From: Crotophaga sulcirostris
Taxonomy: Eukaryota > Chordata > Aves > Cuculiformes > Crotophagidae
DNA length: 64,000 nucleotides
Direction: 5' to 3'
NCBI GenBank assembly: GCA_013397455.1
Contig: VYZB01000525.1
Location: forward strand, 186,001-250,000
Under the pieces are notes generated by a model that did no database searches, had not been told where the DNA came from, and saw only the letters and a program-made list of their open reading frames with translations. The translations under genes were made by a program, and so were the position numbers. Positions within the stretch are counted from its first letter, which is position 1, and the number at the start of each line of letters is the position of its first letter. Of this stretch, positions 1 to 10,600 are shown piece by piece.

Positions 1-894
1 ATCTCTGAATCAAGTGGGGAAAAAGGACAAGATGGCTGCCCCCACAGACTGAGACCAAAGTAGGGGACTACTTGAAATTCAACACATTTTTCTTAACTGC
101 CGTTAGAGTTCCCCTTCATTATAGGCAACAATTATGTGAATGAACTCAAGACAGTCTCCTTAATTCAGATCGGCCCAGTTTCTCTTCATGTTATGGTTTA
201 TACCATTTTCAAGTTATCTAATATACTGATGCACCTGACAATACGTGAAGATGTAGGTCTTCTGCCCTAGAAGTACATTTATTGGCATCTCTAGAGGTGA
301 GCCGAGGCCTCACAGGACCTCAGACACCATCACAGGTTAAGTCTCCACATCTGTAAGTAAAACCCAGGTGCAAGGAGGAAGCTTGCCCCATTCCCACAAG
401 CACATGACCTCAGGCAAATAATATTTCCCTTCCCTGAAAAACTGTAACACCCTTTGTGTTTATATTATCAGATAGGCCAAAGCCTGGAGGATTTTTCTAT
501 TGTCTGAAAGGCTTAAAGCCTGCTCTGTGCATCACTGAAATTCAAGAACATGCTATATGCTCAAAACCTTTATTGTAGCTGGGGAAGAATAAATAATGAA
601 GTGGGGCTGATATTTGTAGGTTATCAGCTGTGCTCAGGTCAAACTTCACCGCTGGAACCACTCCAGCAGAAAAGCATAAAGAAAGGGGCTTTGGGAGTAA
701 AGCTGGACGCTGCTAATGACACGGAGAAGCCAAAGAGTAAAGAAACCCCGCAAAGAGACGGCTCACTCCTTTTGCAAGGAACACAACAATTAAACGGCAA
801 ACGAATCAAGGGCACTGCCGGACTGGAGCAGCTACGTTATCCCAGAGCGGTATTTTGTCGCTTTAAGAGGCATTTTCAAGAACAAGGTCATGGA
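1..894. other. AT-rich flank, no gene seen
   Basis: No convincing exon, RNA gene or repeat could be recognised. If the CpG island to the right is a leftward promoter, this stretch would be the start of the first intron of that gene. The 116-codon open frame at 550-900 has no family resemblance and no splice context. Confidence 0.5.
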
Positions 895-1321
895 AGTTGA
901 CCACAGAGGCAGCTCGCTGGCCCGCAGGGCTACGTTCCCACCTCCTCGCCCGTAGCCGAGCGCGCCTGCCGGGGTGCCCCCGCGCCGGGAGGAGGAGGAG
1001 GAGCCCCGCGCAGAGCCTCCTGCCCCTCCTGCCACAGCAACAAAGGGCCACCGCCATTACCCACCGAGACGCCTCCAGGAGCCCCGGCCCCCAGCAGACG
1101 CGGAGGTCTCGGCGCCGGAGATCCCCGCGCCGACGCCCGCTCCGGGCAAGGGCAGGAGCGGCCCCGGCTCCCTCCCCGCCCGCTGCGTTGCCATAAACGT
1201 AAACAAAGCGCCCGGGCCCGGCCCCCACGGCGCGGCCGCCCGCCCGCCCCGCTCTGCGGCTCGGCCCCCGTTCCCCCGCCCTCCACTCCGGCGGGCCCGC
1301 AACCCCTGGCCCCGCACTCAC

Positions 1322-1375
1322 CACCTCCCTCCACCGCCTCCTGCTCGGCCGCTGAGTAATGAGCCGGGGCCGTGC
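1322..1375 (-). other. Candidate non-coding first exon (MAPK8?)
   Basis: On the minus strand a purine-rich stretch ends in a good splice donor: the intron would begin GTGAGTGCGG, reading leftward from 1321. It lies within the CpG island. The start is not determined. If the promoter belongs to MAPK8, a 5' UTR exon without an ATG is expected here, with the coding exons left of the window. Confidence 0.3.
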
Positions 1376-1421
1376 GCGCATACGCACTGCGCTCCGCCCG
1401 CCGCGGCTGCCGCTGCCTGCC

Positions 1422-1488
1422 CCTCCGCTCGCCCTGCCTCGTCCCTCCGCTCGCCCCGCCCCGCCCCTCCGCTCGCCCCGCCCCCCCC
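1422..1488 (+). repeat. 22-bp-period GC-rich tandem repeat
   Basis: The 13-base core CCTCCGCTCGCCC recurs at 1422, 1444 and 1466, a period of 22 bases, and runs into a C-rich tract. It lies inside the CpG island and adds regularly spaced GC boxes. Confidence 0.8.
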
Positions 1489-1729
1489 CCACCGTCCCGC
1501 ACCCCCCGTCTGCCCCGCCCCGGGGCTCTCGAGGCAGTAGTTGCGGGTTGGTGGCAGAGCCGCCTCGGCTGGTCCACTAGCTGTGCCCTGGAGCTGTTCT
1601 TTCCTGAATTAACGCCCCTTGGCCGGGCCTCGCCGCCTGCCGGGGCTCCTGCGGGTTTGAGGCCTTTGCCGCCCTGCCCCCCGCCGGTGCTTTGGCGCCG
1701 ACCCTCGCACTCGGCCACCGGCTTTCCTG

Positions 1730-2880
1730 CTTTCTCCCCGGCGTTTGCAGCTCCAGGTTTCCCGTTGCTGCCTGGCCTGGCAGCACTTCACCTCGTTATT
1801 GGGTGTCTGGAACGTTGCAGTGTTTTCTTGTTCTGCGTCTGTTTTGGCGCTGTTTTTCCTCAATCTTCTGTGCCTCTCTGTGGGATTTGGAGTCACTCAT
1901 TGCCATTACCTTTGCCTCTTGGCACCTGACATGGTTCCTCTCTCCTTCGTGCTTCAATACTTTCTTTGATGTAGCATTGTCTTTTTTTCTTTCTTGTCCT
2001 TGCTTAGAGATGACAGGAGGCCCCCAAGTGTCTTGAAACCATGTCAATGTCGTTGAAGCAAGCCTTTGTGTATTTCTACTATATAGTACAGAAAAGGCCT
2101 TCAGTTTTTACAAATACATAAATTCTGTCAGTTTAGACACAGGGTGCTGTAAAAATGGACATTTCACATTTAATTCACTGCCAAACGTTCAAGCGGCCTG
2201 TGCCACATTTTTGAAGATGCCAAAGATTATATTGAGATGGTTGCTGCTAGCAGCTTTTATCCATCTGTAATAAGCATGGATTTTTATACATTAACAGTGG
2301 TGCTTCAGAATATTCCAGTTTTGCCCACTGTCCTGGTATTGAAAGCTTCACTTCCAAAAAAGTGCTCATATACTATTCATATGCCTATTTTAGTGAGATC
2401 TCTGTACTCTGTGTCCTTAAAATTCTTAATTTAGGCAAGCCCATTTTCACTCCATATGTTAGCAGTGGCTCTTTTACAGATCCTCTGCATACCGCTACAT
2501 GATGTTCGCTTTATATCCATAGTGAAAGAAACCACTATCACTCAGATTCCATCCTCAGTTTACCTTAGATCCCACCAAGTGTGGGCTTTATGTGTGTTTC
2601 TAAGACTCACCTCCCACCTCCCCACTGATGATTTCCATGGGACAGCCCAGAAGTGAATTAGCTAGTTTTTAGCTTTGAGGCTTTTTCTTATTGCAGTGTG
2701 CTAGATCAGGGCCAGACATCTAATTTCCTTCTATGTTTATGTATGCCAAAGGCAAAGCTCAGCTGGAAGAAGGGGCAATATGAACTCCCAAAATACAAAA
2801 GCAAAATTTAATCTGGGTAGGTCATATTCATCTTCACCAGCAGATTAAACTAGCCCTGCTGATTTGAGCTTATGCAGGCC
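1730..2880. other. Unannotated interval right of the CpG island
   Basis: CpG density falls off after about 1720. The open frames here overlap each other on both strands without a consistent frame or splice sites. No repeat family is recognised. Confidence 0.5.
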
Positions 2881-2889
2881 ATGGTACCT

Positions 2890-3877
2890 TCAGATATTTT
2901 TTTCTGTTGGCAAAGACCTTTTTGAGATTGCCTTATCCAATCTCCTCTTAAACACCTCCAGGGACAGCGACTCCACCACCTCCCTGGGCAGCGCATTCCA
3001 ATGGTCAATCATCCTTTCAGTGAAGAACTTTTTCCTAATATCAAGCCTAAACTTTCCCTGACGAAGCTTGAGTCCATGTCCTCTTGCTCTGTCACTGGTC
3101 GACTGAGAGAAGACACCAACTCCTGCCTGAATACAGCCTCCTTTTAGGTAGTTGTAGGGAGCAATAAGGTCTCCCCTGAGCCTCCTCTTCTCCAGGCTAA
3201 GCAGTCCCAGCTCCCTCAGTCGCTCCTCATAGGGCTTCTGCTCCAGCCCCTTCACCATCTTCGTTGCCCTCCTCTGGACACACTCCAGTATCTTGACATC
3301 TTTCTCAAACTAAGGGGCCCAGAACTGCACACAGTATTCAAGGTGAGGCCTGACCAGTGTTGAGTATAGGGGAACGATAACTTCTCTGGTCCTGCTGGCC
3401 ACACTATTCTTGATGCAGGCCAGAATGCCATTGGCCTTCTTGGCCACATGGGCACACTGCTGGCTCATGTTAAACTTCCTGTCAACCAGCACCCCCAAAG
3501 TCCCTTTCTGCCTGACTACTCTCCAGCCACTCCGTCCCCAGTCTATAGCTATGCATGGGATTATTGTGTCCAAAATGAAGTACCCGACATTTGGACTTAT
3601 TAAACATCATCCCATTAGAATCAGCCCATCTCTCCAGTCTGTCAAGGTCCCTCTGTAGGGCCTTCCTACCCTGTAGCAGATCAACCCTTCCTCCCAGCTT
3701 GGTATCGTCCACAAACTCGCTAATGATGTACTCAATCCCCTCATCCAGATCATCAATAAATATATTAAAAATAGGACCAGGCCCAACACCAATCCCTGAG
3801 GGACACCACTCGTGACCGGTTGCCAACTGGATGAGACACTGTTCACCGCCACTCTTTGGGCTCGGCCACCCAACCAA
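2890..3877 (-). pseudogene. CR1 ORF2 RT catalytic core and C-terminus, broken
   Basis: Overlapping frames carry the RT core and C-terminal region. [14 protein letters not shown] and FVDDTKLGG lie near 3704-3715 (the usual catalytic box is FADD; the second residue has changed to Val). DRLERWAD and [10 protein letters not shown] follow, then [14 protein letters not shown] and [11 protein letters not shown] (3310-3573), and [11 protein letters not shown] to [13 protein letters not shown] (2890-3258). At least two frame changes separate these blocks, so no functional polymerase is encoded. Confidence 0.88.
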
Positions 3878-3899
3878 TTCCTAACTCAGCACAGAGTGC

Positions 3900-4263
3900 T
3901 GTAGTAAGAAGAGTCCCGGAGTCAAGGATCGATCGTCATAGGGGCACAGTCAAAGCTCCTTTATTCTATTTCCAGGCTACATTATCTAGCGTTTTTCCGA
4001 GAGTACATGTGTCCACACAACCTGCAAGCCACAGGTGATTCCATTCTCCATCCTCTCACGATTTGTCCATGCGAACAATTAACATCATTCATCTGTAGTT
4101 CATCCCGTTGCTTCTCCCCGCCGCCTCCTTCGTCTCCTGCTTCTGTCTCTGCTACTGCCTTATCACTTTGCTTTCTCTTCTGAAACCTCCACCGCATGCC
4201 TGAAATTCCTTCAAGCCTGGCTGGTTCAAGGGCAAACATCCTTCTCACAGAAACCCTTCTACA
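3900..4263 (-). mobile_element. Solo LTR nested in CR1
   Basis: This 364-bp block interrupts the CR1 reverse transcriptase. It begins TGTAGTAAG and ends CTTCTACA, giving TG...CA ends with inverted TGTAG/CTACA. It is flanked by a perfect 6-bp duplication GAGTGC at 3894-3899 and 4264-4269. On the minus strand an AATAAA (3960-3965) lies in the distal part, as expected for R/U5, so the LTR points left like its host CR1. A 6-bp duplication and a TGTAG start suit alpharetrovirus/ERVK-type elements. No internal viral gene is present, so it is a recombined solo LTR. Confidence 0.88.
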
Positions 4264-4462
4264 GAGTGCTCCCTTCCAAGCCACGGGCTTCCAGCTTCTC
4301 CAGGAGTCTACTGTGGGAGACAGTGTCAAAGGCCTTGCTGAAGTCCAGGTATACTACATCCACAGCCTTCCTCTCATCCACCAGGCGAGTCACATGGTCA
4401 TAAAAGGAGGTTGGTCAGGCAGGACCTACCCCTCCTAATCCATGCTGGCTGGGCCTGATCTC

Positions 4463-5467
4463 TCACCCATTCTGCAGGTGCCTCATGATTGCACCCAGGA
4501 TTATCTGCTCCATAATTTTACCTGGGACCGAGGTCAGGCTGACAGGTCTGTAATTACCTGGATCGTCCCTATGGCCCTTCTTGTGGATGGGTGTCACATT
4601 GGCCAACTTCCAATCTTCCGGGGCCTCTCTAGTGAGCCAGGACTGTTGAAAGATGATGGAGAGTGGCTTAGCAAACTCATCTGCCAGCTCTCTCCTCACC
4701 CTAGGATGGATCCCATCTGGTCCCATAGACTTATGAGGATCCAAGTGGCTCAGCAGATCTCTAACTTCGTCCTCATGGATTGCAGGGGGGCCATATTGCA
4801 CCCTGACCCCATCAACCACTTCAGAGGACCAACTGTCCAGTGAACAGACTTCCTTACTGTGGAAAACTGAGGCAAAGAAGGCATTAAGTACCTCAGCGTT
4901 CTTTTCATCTTTAGTTACTGTATTTCCCTCCACATCCAACAAGGAGTGGAGGTCGCTGCCACCCTTCTTTCTACCATTGATATATTTATAAAAACTCTTC
5001 TTATTATCCTTAACTGAAGTGGCCAATTTAAGCTCCATCTGGGCTTTTGCCTCCCTGATTTTCTTTCTACACGACTTAACAACATCTTTGAACATGACCT
5101 GGCTTACGTTCCCTTCTTTCCCATGGTGATACATCCTCTTTTTCTCACCTAGCTCCTTCGGAAGCTCCTTACTCATCCAGGCCAGCCGTCTGCCCCTATG
5201 ACTCTTCTTACGACACATTGGGACAGTCCGCTCCTGCGCCTTCAAGATTTCATTCTTGAAGTACATACAGCCTTCCTGGACCCCCTTGCCGCTAAGAGCT
5301 ATTTCCCAAGGTACTCTCCTGATTAGTTCCTTAAATAAACCAAAATCTGCCCGCCGAAAGTCCAGCATGGATGTCCTGTTCCTGCCTTTTCTTGTTACAT
5401 TGTTTACGGAAAACTCTATTATCTCATGGTCACTACACCCTAGACAACCTCCAGCCACATCACCCAC
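4463..5467 (-). pseudogene. CR1 ORF2 endonuclease end and RT start
   Basis: This 334-codon open piece starts at the catalytic SDHEIIEF motif of the endonuclease. It continues through the linker (KSFYKYINGRK, DPHKSMGPDGIHPRVRREL) and ends in the first RT blocks (WKLANVTPIHKKG, NYRPVSLTSVPGK). It is the largest intact section of the element. A frame change follows before the nested LTR. Confidence 0.88.
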
Positions 5468-5634
5468 CAGCTCTTCTCTATTTGTAAACAGCAGGTCAAG
5501 GAGAGCCTCACCCCTGGTAGGCTCACTTACCAGCTGTGACAGAAAGCAGTCCTTGATACACTCTAAGAACCTCCTGGACTGCCTCCTCTTGGCCGTGTTA
5601 AGTTCCCAGCAGATATCTGTGAGATTAAAGTCTC

Positions 5635-6081
5635 CTAAAAGAACAAGGGCAGCCGATCTTGAGGCAGCCTCCAGCTGCTAAAACAAAGCAGATCCACCTC
5701 CTCCTCCTGGTCGGGCAGTCTATAACATACTCCAACCAGGAAGTCAGTCTTGACTGCCCCTCTGACTCTTACCCATAGGCACTCAATCTGGTCCTCACCA
5801 ATCTCAACTTCTGCGACATCCAGAGTTTCCTTAGTATACAGGGCTACCCCTCCACCCCTCCTCTCAATCCTGTCTCTCCTGAAGAGTTTGTAGCCTTCCA
5901 TGGCAACACTCCAGTTATGACAGTCGTTCCACCACGTTTCCATGATAGCAATTATATCATAGCTCTCCCGCTGGACAAGGACTTCCAGCTCCTCCTGGTT
6001 GTTCCCCATACTGCGTGCATTAGTGTACATGCACTTCAGCTGGATTACTGATGACACCCTTGGAGATGGCTCATCCTCCAC
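5635..6081 (-). pseudogene. CR1 ORF2 endonuclease fragment
   Basis: This is a 148-codon open piece of the apurinic-type endonuclease. It begins with the CR1 signature YTNARSMGNNQEELE, followed by YDIIAIMETWW (around the catalytic Glu) and RRGGGVALY. The frame is lost near 5650 where the next part of the domain should follow, consistent with decay. Confidence 0.85.
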
Positions 6082-6164
6082 AGCAACATCTCTGGTGAGC
6101 CTGGTTACACCCCCCCTCTCCCTTGATACCTAGTTTAAAGCCCTCTCTATAAGCCCCGTGAAAG

Positions 6165-7030
6165 GTAGATAAGAATTCCATACTGTAAATTTGCTACTTA
6201 CTAGCATAATGGTTTAAAAAATAAAGATAATATGATAGATGGGCTGTAAAGTTCCTCTACACTATGTAAAAATTGCAAGACATTGAAATAATACCTCTCT
6301 AGGTAAGGACAAAGGTTTCTTTGATTGTGTGTATAATCAGTTTTTCAAAACAAAGTCCCTATATAAGAAAATAAAACTTTAGAATGTTGTTGAGCATCAC
6401 TCACTATAGCATCGTTTTCAAAACTGCTTTGCACATGTATATTCTTACAAGCGTGGTGGCTATAGTCCTATATTGCATATGCCTGGGTGGAAACACTTTG
6501 TTGATTGTCCTGACTGATATCCAAGAAAGTACAAACCTGAAGTCTTGAAATCCAACAAACCCAGAATTTTCTCTGGACCTCTTAACAGATTCAAAGGATG
6601 CAATAGAGACCAAGAGGATGGAGATGTTACAACAGGACATATAGGCAAGCATACAAACACAGTCATATTCATTCATAGAGGATCAGGAGCGGAAGGGCAA
6701 AAAACCTTTTGCAGAGCAATAGAAAGAGAGAAGACTACACAAGAAAGCATTGCTACCTGGCAGTGGCCAAGGTCTTTGCAGCAAGGGCTCTCAGACTGTG
6801 GCCCTGTGGAGGCCATGGAACCACATGACTTGACAGGACCTTTTGCAATGAGTTTGATGATAAAGGTGCATGGTGGCCCATGAGACAGTTTGAAAGCTGA
6901 TAAGAATCTGTTTGGCAAAATAATGGGAATCACAAACCTCAGAACTTGAATTTTCCTTTCCAAAGAAGACAAAGTGTTGATTTTATATATATATATTTGT
7001 AATAGATAAATAAAAAGTTTTACTTCAGCC
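6165..7030. other. AT-rich interval, no gene seen
   Basis: Short frames on both strands, such as 6545-6883, have no recognisable family and no exon signals. A short (TA)n run lies at 6984-6997. Confidence 0.5.
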
Positions 7031-7034
7031 AGAT

Positions 7035-7648
7035 TGTGATAGTCGAGATCAGCAGGCAGTTGGAAAGAATGTGAATTTCCAAATACCCAATTAAGGGGAG
7101 AGGAGACAGGAATTAAGTGGCCATGTGGAGAATGAAATTTAGAGAGCTGTAAATTAAGGGGAAGGGAGACAGGAATTAAGTGACCATGTGGAGGATGGAA
7201 TTTAACAAAGCTGTAAATTAGAATTAACTGTCTAGTTAATGGTCTCCTTTCCTTTTAAGGGAGGTAAGGTTTCATCTATCAGCTTGTGGTTAGTTAGGCT
7301 AAAAGGACGAAGGTGCAGGAACAAAGGGGGTCGAATGTTCAACACGGAAGAAGACTACCTGCCTTCCTCCTGCGATCCCTCAGAAGACCCTGTAGGTGGC
7401 GGTACACACGCGTGGGTAGGGGGTAACAAATGTAAATGAATTACGGGAACTCAGTTGAATATGTATAAAATTCTGGGGAAAAGACATAAAGATGTGTAAG
7501 TACCTTAAATAAATTTACATGAGCCTGACTAAACGGTGTACATAGCAGAAGAACCAGCCCCCTTTGTACCCAGTGCAGTAAATAAATTGCTTTGCTTCTA
7601 AGACTTTGTCCTCTCTAAAATGATATCTGTGAGCCGGCATTTCTCACA
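7035..7648 (+). mobile_element. Putative solo LTR
   Basis: The block starts TGTGATAG and ends TTCTCACA, so its ends form inverted TGTGA/TCACA. A TATAAAA lies at 7464-7470, an AATAAA at 7581-7586 is followed by a T/C-rich stretch, and the last about 60 bases are U5-like. An imperfect 63-bp tandem duplication sits in the U3-like half. Flanks AGAT/ATAT match in 3 of 4 bases. An alternative left end at 6998 would give a 5-bp ATATT duplication, but in low-complexity sequence. No internal viral genes are seen. Confidence 0.6.
7089..7214 (+). repeat. 63-bp tandem duplication in LTR U3
   Basis: The segment 7089-7150 is repeated at 7152-7214 with a handful of substitutions. Both copies begin AATTAAGGGG and end in AGCTGT. 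Tandem copies in this part of an LTR resemble retroviral enhancer repeats. Confidence 0.85.
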
Positions 7649-7654
7649 ATATTT

Positions 7655-10600
7655 ATATATATAGTGTATGTACAATATAAGGAGAATCTTATGGGCAGGT
7701 TTATTTAGTAATAGAAACTCCAAAATTAAGTTGATGAACAATCTAAAGCATGAAAATCATTCTGTGCTTACATGTAATTGTTAATCATTCACTTACCTCC
7801 TGAGTTTCAGTGTCCATAGAGCATTAGTCTTGGATTTGGAATGCTGCTTTAAAATATGCAGTTGTGTGTTTAATAAATATTTTCATTAAAAAGTGCCACT
7901 AAAATCTGAACTCTATCAAAATACTGCAAGCTTTCTCACTCCCGTTCATTGTTATACAAGTATGTTTATGAACATTCATGACTGGATTCAGCAGTCATGA
8001 AATGACATTAAGATGTAGTTTTGTTGGCTTTTAATATTTTCGTTAAGTTCTTATCAATTACAACATTCTTGGTAGTAAACATAGATTTAACATATTGATG
8101 TTTGTAAATTGCAAAGCAAACAATTCAGGCTGAATTCTTTGGAGTCAAGGCAATGGATCTAAGTATCTGATTCAAATTTTGATATACGAAAATCAAAATG
8201 TCAAAAATTAGATCCATAGTAGAGAATGATGATTTATTTTTGCACCAAAATTGGCATAACACACATAGTAACTCAGTATGCTTCAACTGAGTGGGACTGT
8301 AGTGAACACATACAATGCGGTAACTGCTTAAAACACAATAGCTGTTTGTCAGGTAAATATCTGATTATGCCTGCAGTCAATTTTAGACAAGCTGAAAATA
8401 GAAATAAGATATTCTAGGCATGTATTGTAACTACAAGATACCGACATTTAGACAAAAAAAGAACTGCATGTACTGATCTTTTTAAAAATCTTTTTTGTTA
8501 TCTATTTAAAAATATTTCTTTGCAAGAATAGACCACCTAACTTTTCTTTTCTTAAGCAACCTTCAACAGATTGCACTGCCAAAAAATTGATTTCTTGGGA
8601 CTTCTTAGGCTAAACCACCTGAGCAATCATGAAGCCACTGTAATTGAATCACTTATTTTAGACATTTATATATCACAACCAGATAGGCACCTAGGTGTCC
8701 TGCAGCAGTGAAAGCCACCTTCTTGAAATTAACCAAATTAACAAACCCTCTCCTCACCTTGCTAATTATTTCATCAAGAAGAACTCAACAGGAACTGTGT
8801 GTACTCTGGGGAGGGGACAGTTTTTCCATGCTAAGGCCTGATAGGTCACAGCCGGGATCAACATTCATGTCCTCTTATGAAAACAGGTTGATAAATATTA
8901 TTTGCTAAGGGACAATTTTAGACAATTCCAGAAGTAATACAAATATTTTTGGGAAATAAACAAGGCAGTTTGGTAATAATATCTTTACTTAAACATTTTC
9001 TTACCATTGGTTGTAGCACAGAACTGCTGCATTTCACATGAGAGTGAAATGGAAATTTGCTAGAAACTAGTTACAACGAAAACACAAACTGGCATATTAC
9101 AGCCTTAAAAAGGGTACAAAGAAAAATGATCCAAGGATCATATAGTCTAGTTGTTGATAAATAGAGCTGATGTTAAAATGTTTCATTTTAATAACAAAGT
9201 ATATCAAAAGGAACCTAATAAAAGAAATACTGTAACAGCTAGATTTTTTATTATTTAATTATGTCTTATAAATAATGTCTTGAAAGTAATTATGTCATAA
9301 AAAGCAGTATGAAATCAACTTCAAATAACTAGCTAGAGGGACCTGTGTTCCCTCTTTGAATAGAACTAGAAACAGTCACTAGTTGCCAAATGTTGTTTTA
9401 CACTTGAATTCTGCCTACTAGCATATAATCATGAACTAGGGTATGTAATTTTTAGTATCAATCGAAATGAATTGAGCACTTGCTGGCTTTAACAAATGTT
9501 AAAAGGAAAGCAGCCACCATGGGGCACCATGCGACAGGTTATAAACGTGAGCAGGAAAATAGGGCCATGCAAATAGCTAAAGGATACTGAAGCTCAGTAA
9601 AAATGTAATTTCTGTATGTCTAGTCAATGAACTGTATTCTCTGAAATGTCATTAATGCTATTAACTCCTTTTTTTGCTTATCCTCCAAAGTTCTTTCAAA
9701 GCTGTCATGATTCCATGTCCAGCCAATTTATGTTAATAGCTATACTGAGTAATTAGGCAGCAAAGTATGGACAATCATTAGAGATACTCAGCCAGCTGGA
9801 AATTGTTGAGAGAATGACAGTTTAACTATTTTATTATATATTATGTAACTATTAACACTTTTATAAAACAGTATTTGTAGTATCGCATGCCTCATGTTTC
9901 TATATGCTACTATTAACACAGCATAGCATGTTCTTTATACAACTCAATTGAAACTTTGTAATAGCAAATTTAGGAAAAGTTCTTGGGGTTTGGCATTATC
10001 TGAGGACAACACTGGCTTTCTAAGAATAATTGTAGAGCAAAAGGCATTTCCAGGGTTCTGAATAAGGCCATAGGGACTTTCATATCATCTGTTTCTCCCT
10101 TGTCATAATAAGGTGATCATATTTGTAAAATACCATCATCTGGTCATGGTTTCTGCTACGTGGGACTATTCAAAGCAAATTAAACAGATTGTATTAAAAG
10201 GGATATTTTAACTGGATCTCATCCATTCACAGAACTTTCTAAAGATTTAGAAACTCCCAGGGATTTGATCCAGCCATTGCCAACTGTTGTTCTTAAGGAA
10301 AAACAGCTACTGTCAGCAGTGGTAGGTAAGAGTTATCCCGTCTTCCTGCCTCCTTGAAACACAAACTGAAAGACAAACTCAAAACCGCCTTCACTCTCAG
10401 TTTAGTAGGGTTTTTATTATTTACTTAGGCTTTTTTTTTCTTAGAGGGAAACAGCGTCTTCAGATATGTTTGTTCTGCTACTTATTTGAAATTCATTTCC
10501 TGACATGGATCCTTTCATTGCATGTTGCTTACATATTGGCTGCCTCTTTTTCTTCACAACCAAAATCAGGGCTACACAAATCAGACCTAGTTCCCATGAA

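Larger units (their letters stand above)
895..1720. promoter_or_regulatory. CpG island promoter
   Basis: The base composition switches abruptly from AT-rich to very GC-rich with undepleted CpG. There are many GC boxes of the CCCCGCCCC type, especially at 1450-1515, and a TGAGTAA AP-1-like site near 1352. This is typical of a housekeeping vertebrate promoter. In mammals the gene divergent from FRMPD2 is MAPK8, so I infer this is the MAPK8 promoter firing to the left. That rests on synteny knowledge and not on coding sequence. Use as a distant promoter of the rightward gene is also possible. The long frames on both strands here (up to 262 codons) are low-complexity by-products of the GC content. 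Confidence 0.8.
2885..6160 (-). mobile_element. CR1 LINE, 5'-truncated, with nested LTR
   Basis: The minus strand reads from about 6160 down to 2885 through a CR1 non-LTR retrotransposon. In order it carries the endonuclease start, the endonuclease-RT linker, the reverse transcriptase and the C-terminal region. About 2.9 kb of CR1 remains once the inserted LTR is excluded. ORF1 is absent. The 3' end diverges after the [12 protein letters not shown] segment and I see no clear octamer tail. Frameshifts and stops divide the ORF, so the copy is dead. Boundaries are good to some tens of bases. Confidence 0.92.

Noticed and set aside
863..1718. Long minus-strand frames (209 and 262 codons) and plus-strand frames in the CpG island
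   Set aside because: Arg/Gly/Pro/Ala-rich translations of GC-rich DNA, open on several frames at once, with no domain.
3982..4329. 115-codon minus-strand frame
   Set aside because: It runs from CR1 into the nested LTR and has no coherent protein; it is an insertion artefact.
4196..5681. Plus-strand frames opposite the CR1 (for example 4442-4843, 5256-5681)
   Set aside because: Antisense shadows of CR1 ORF2, which clearly reads on the minus strand.
9518..9591. ATG in a perfect GCCACCATGG context, 23-codon frame
   Set aside because: No exon signals, domain or promoter around it; such contexts occur by chance.
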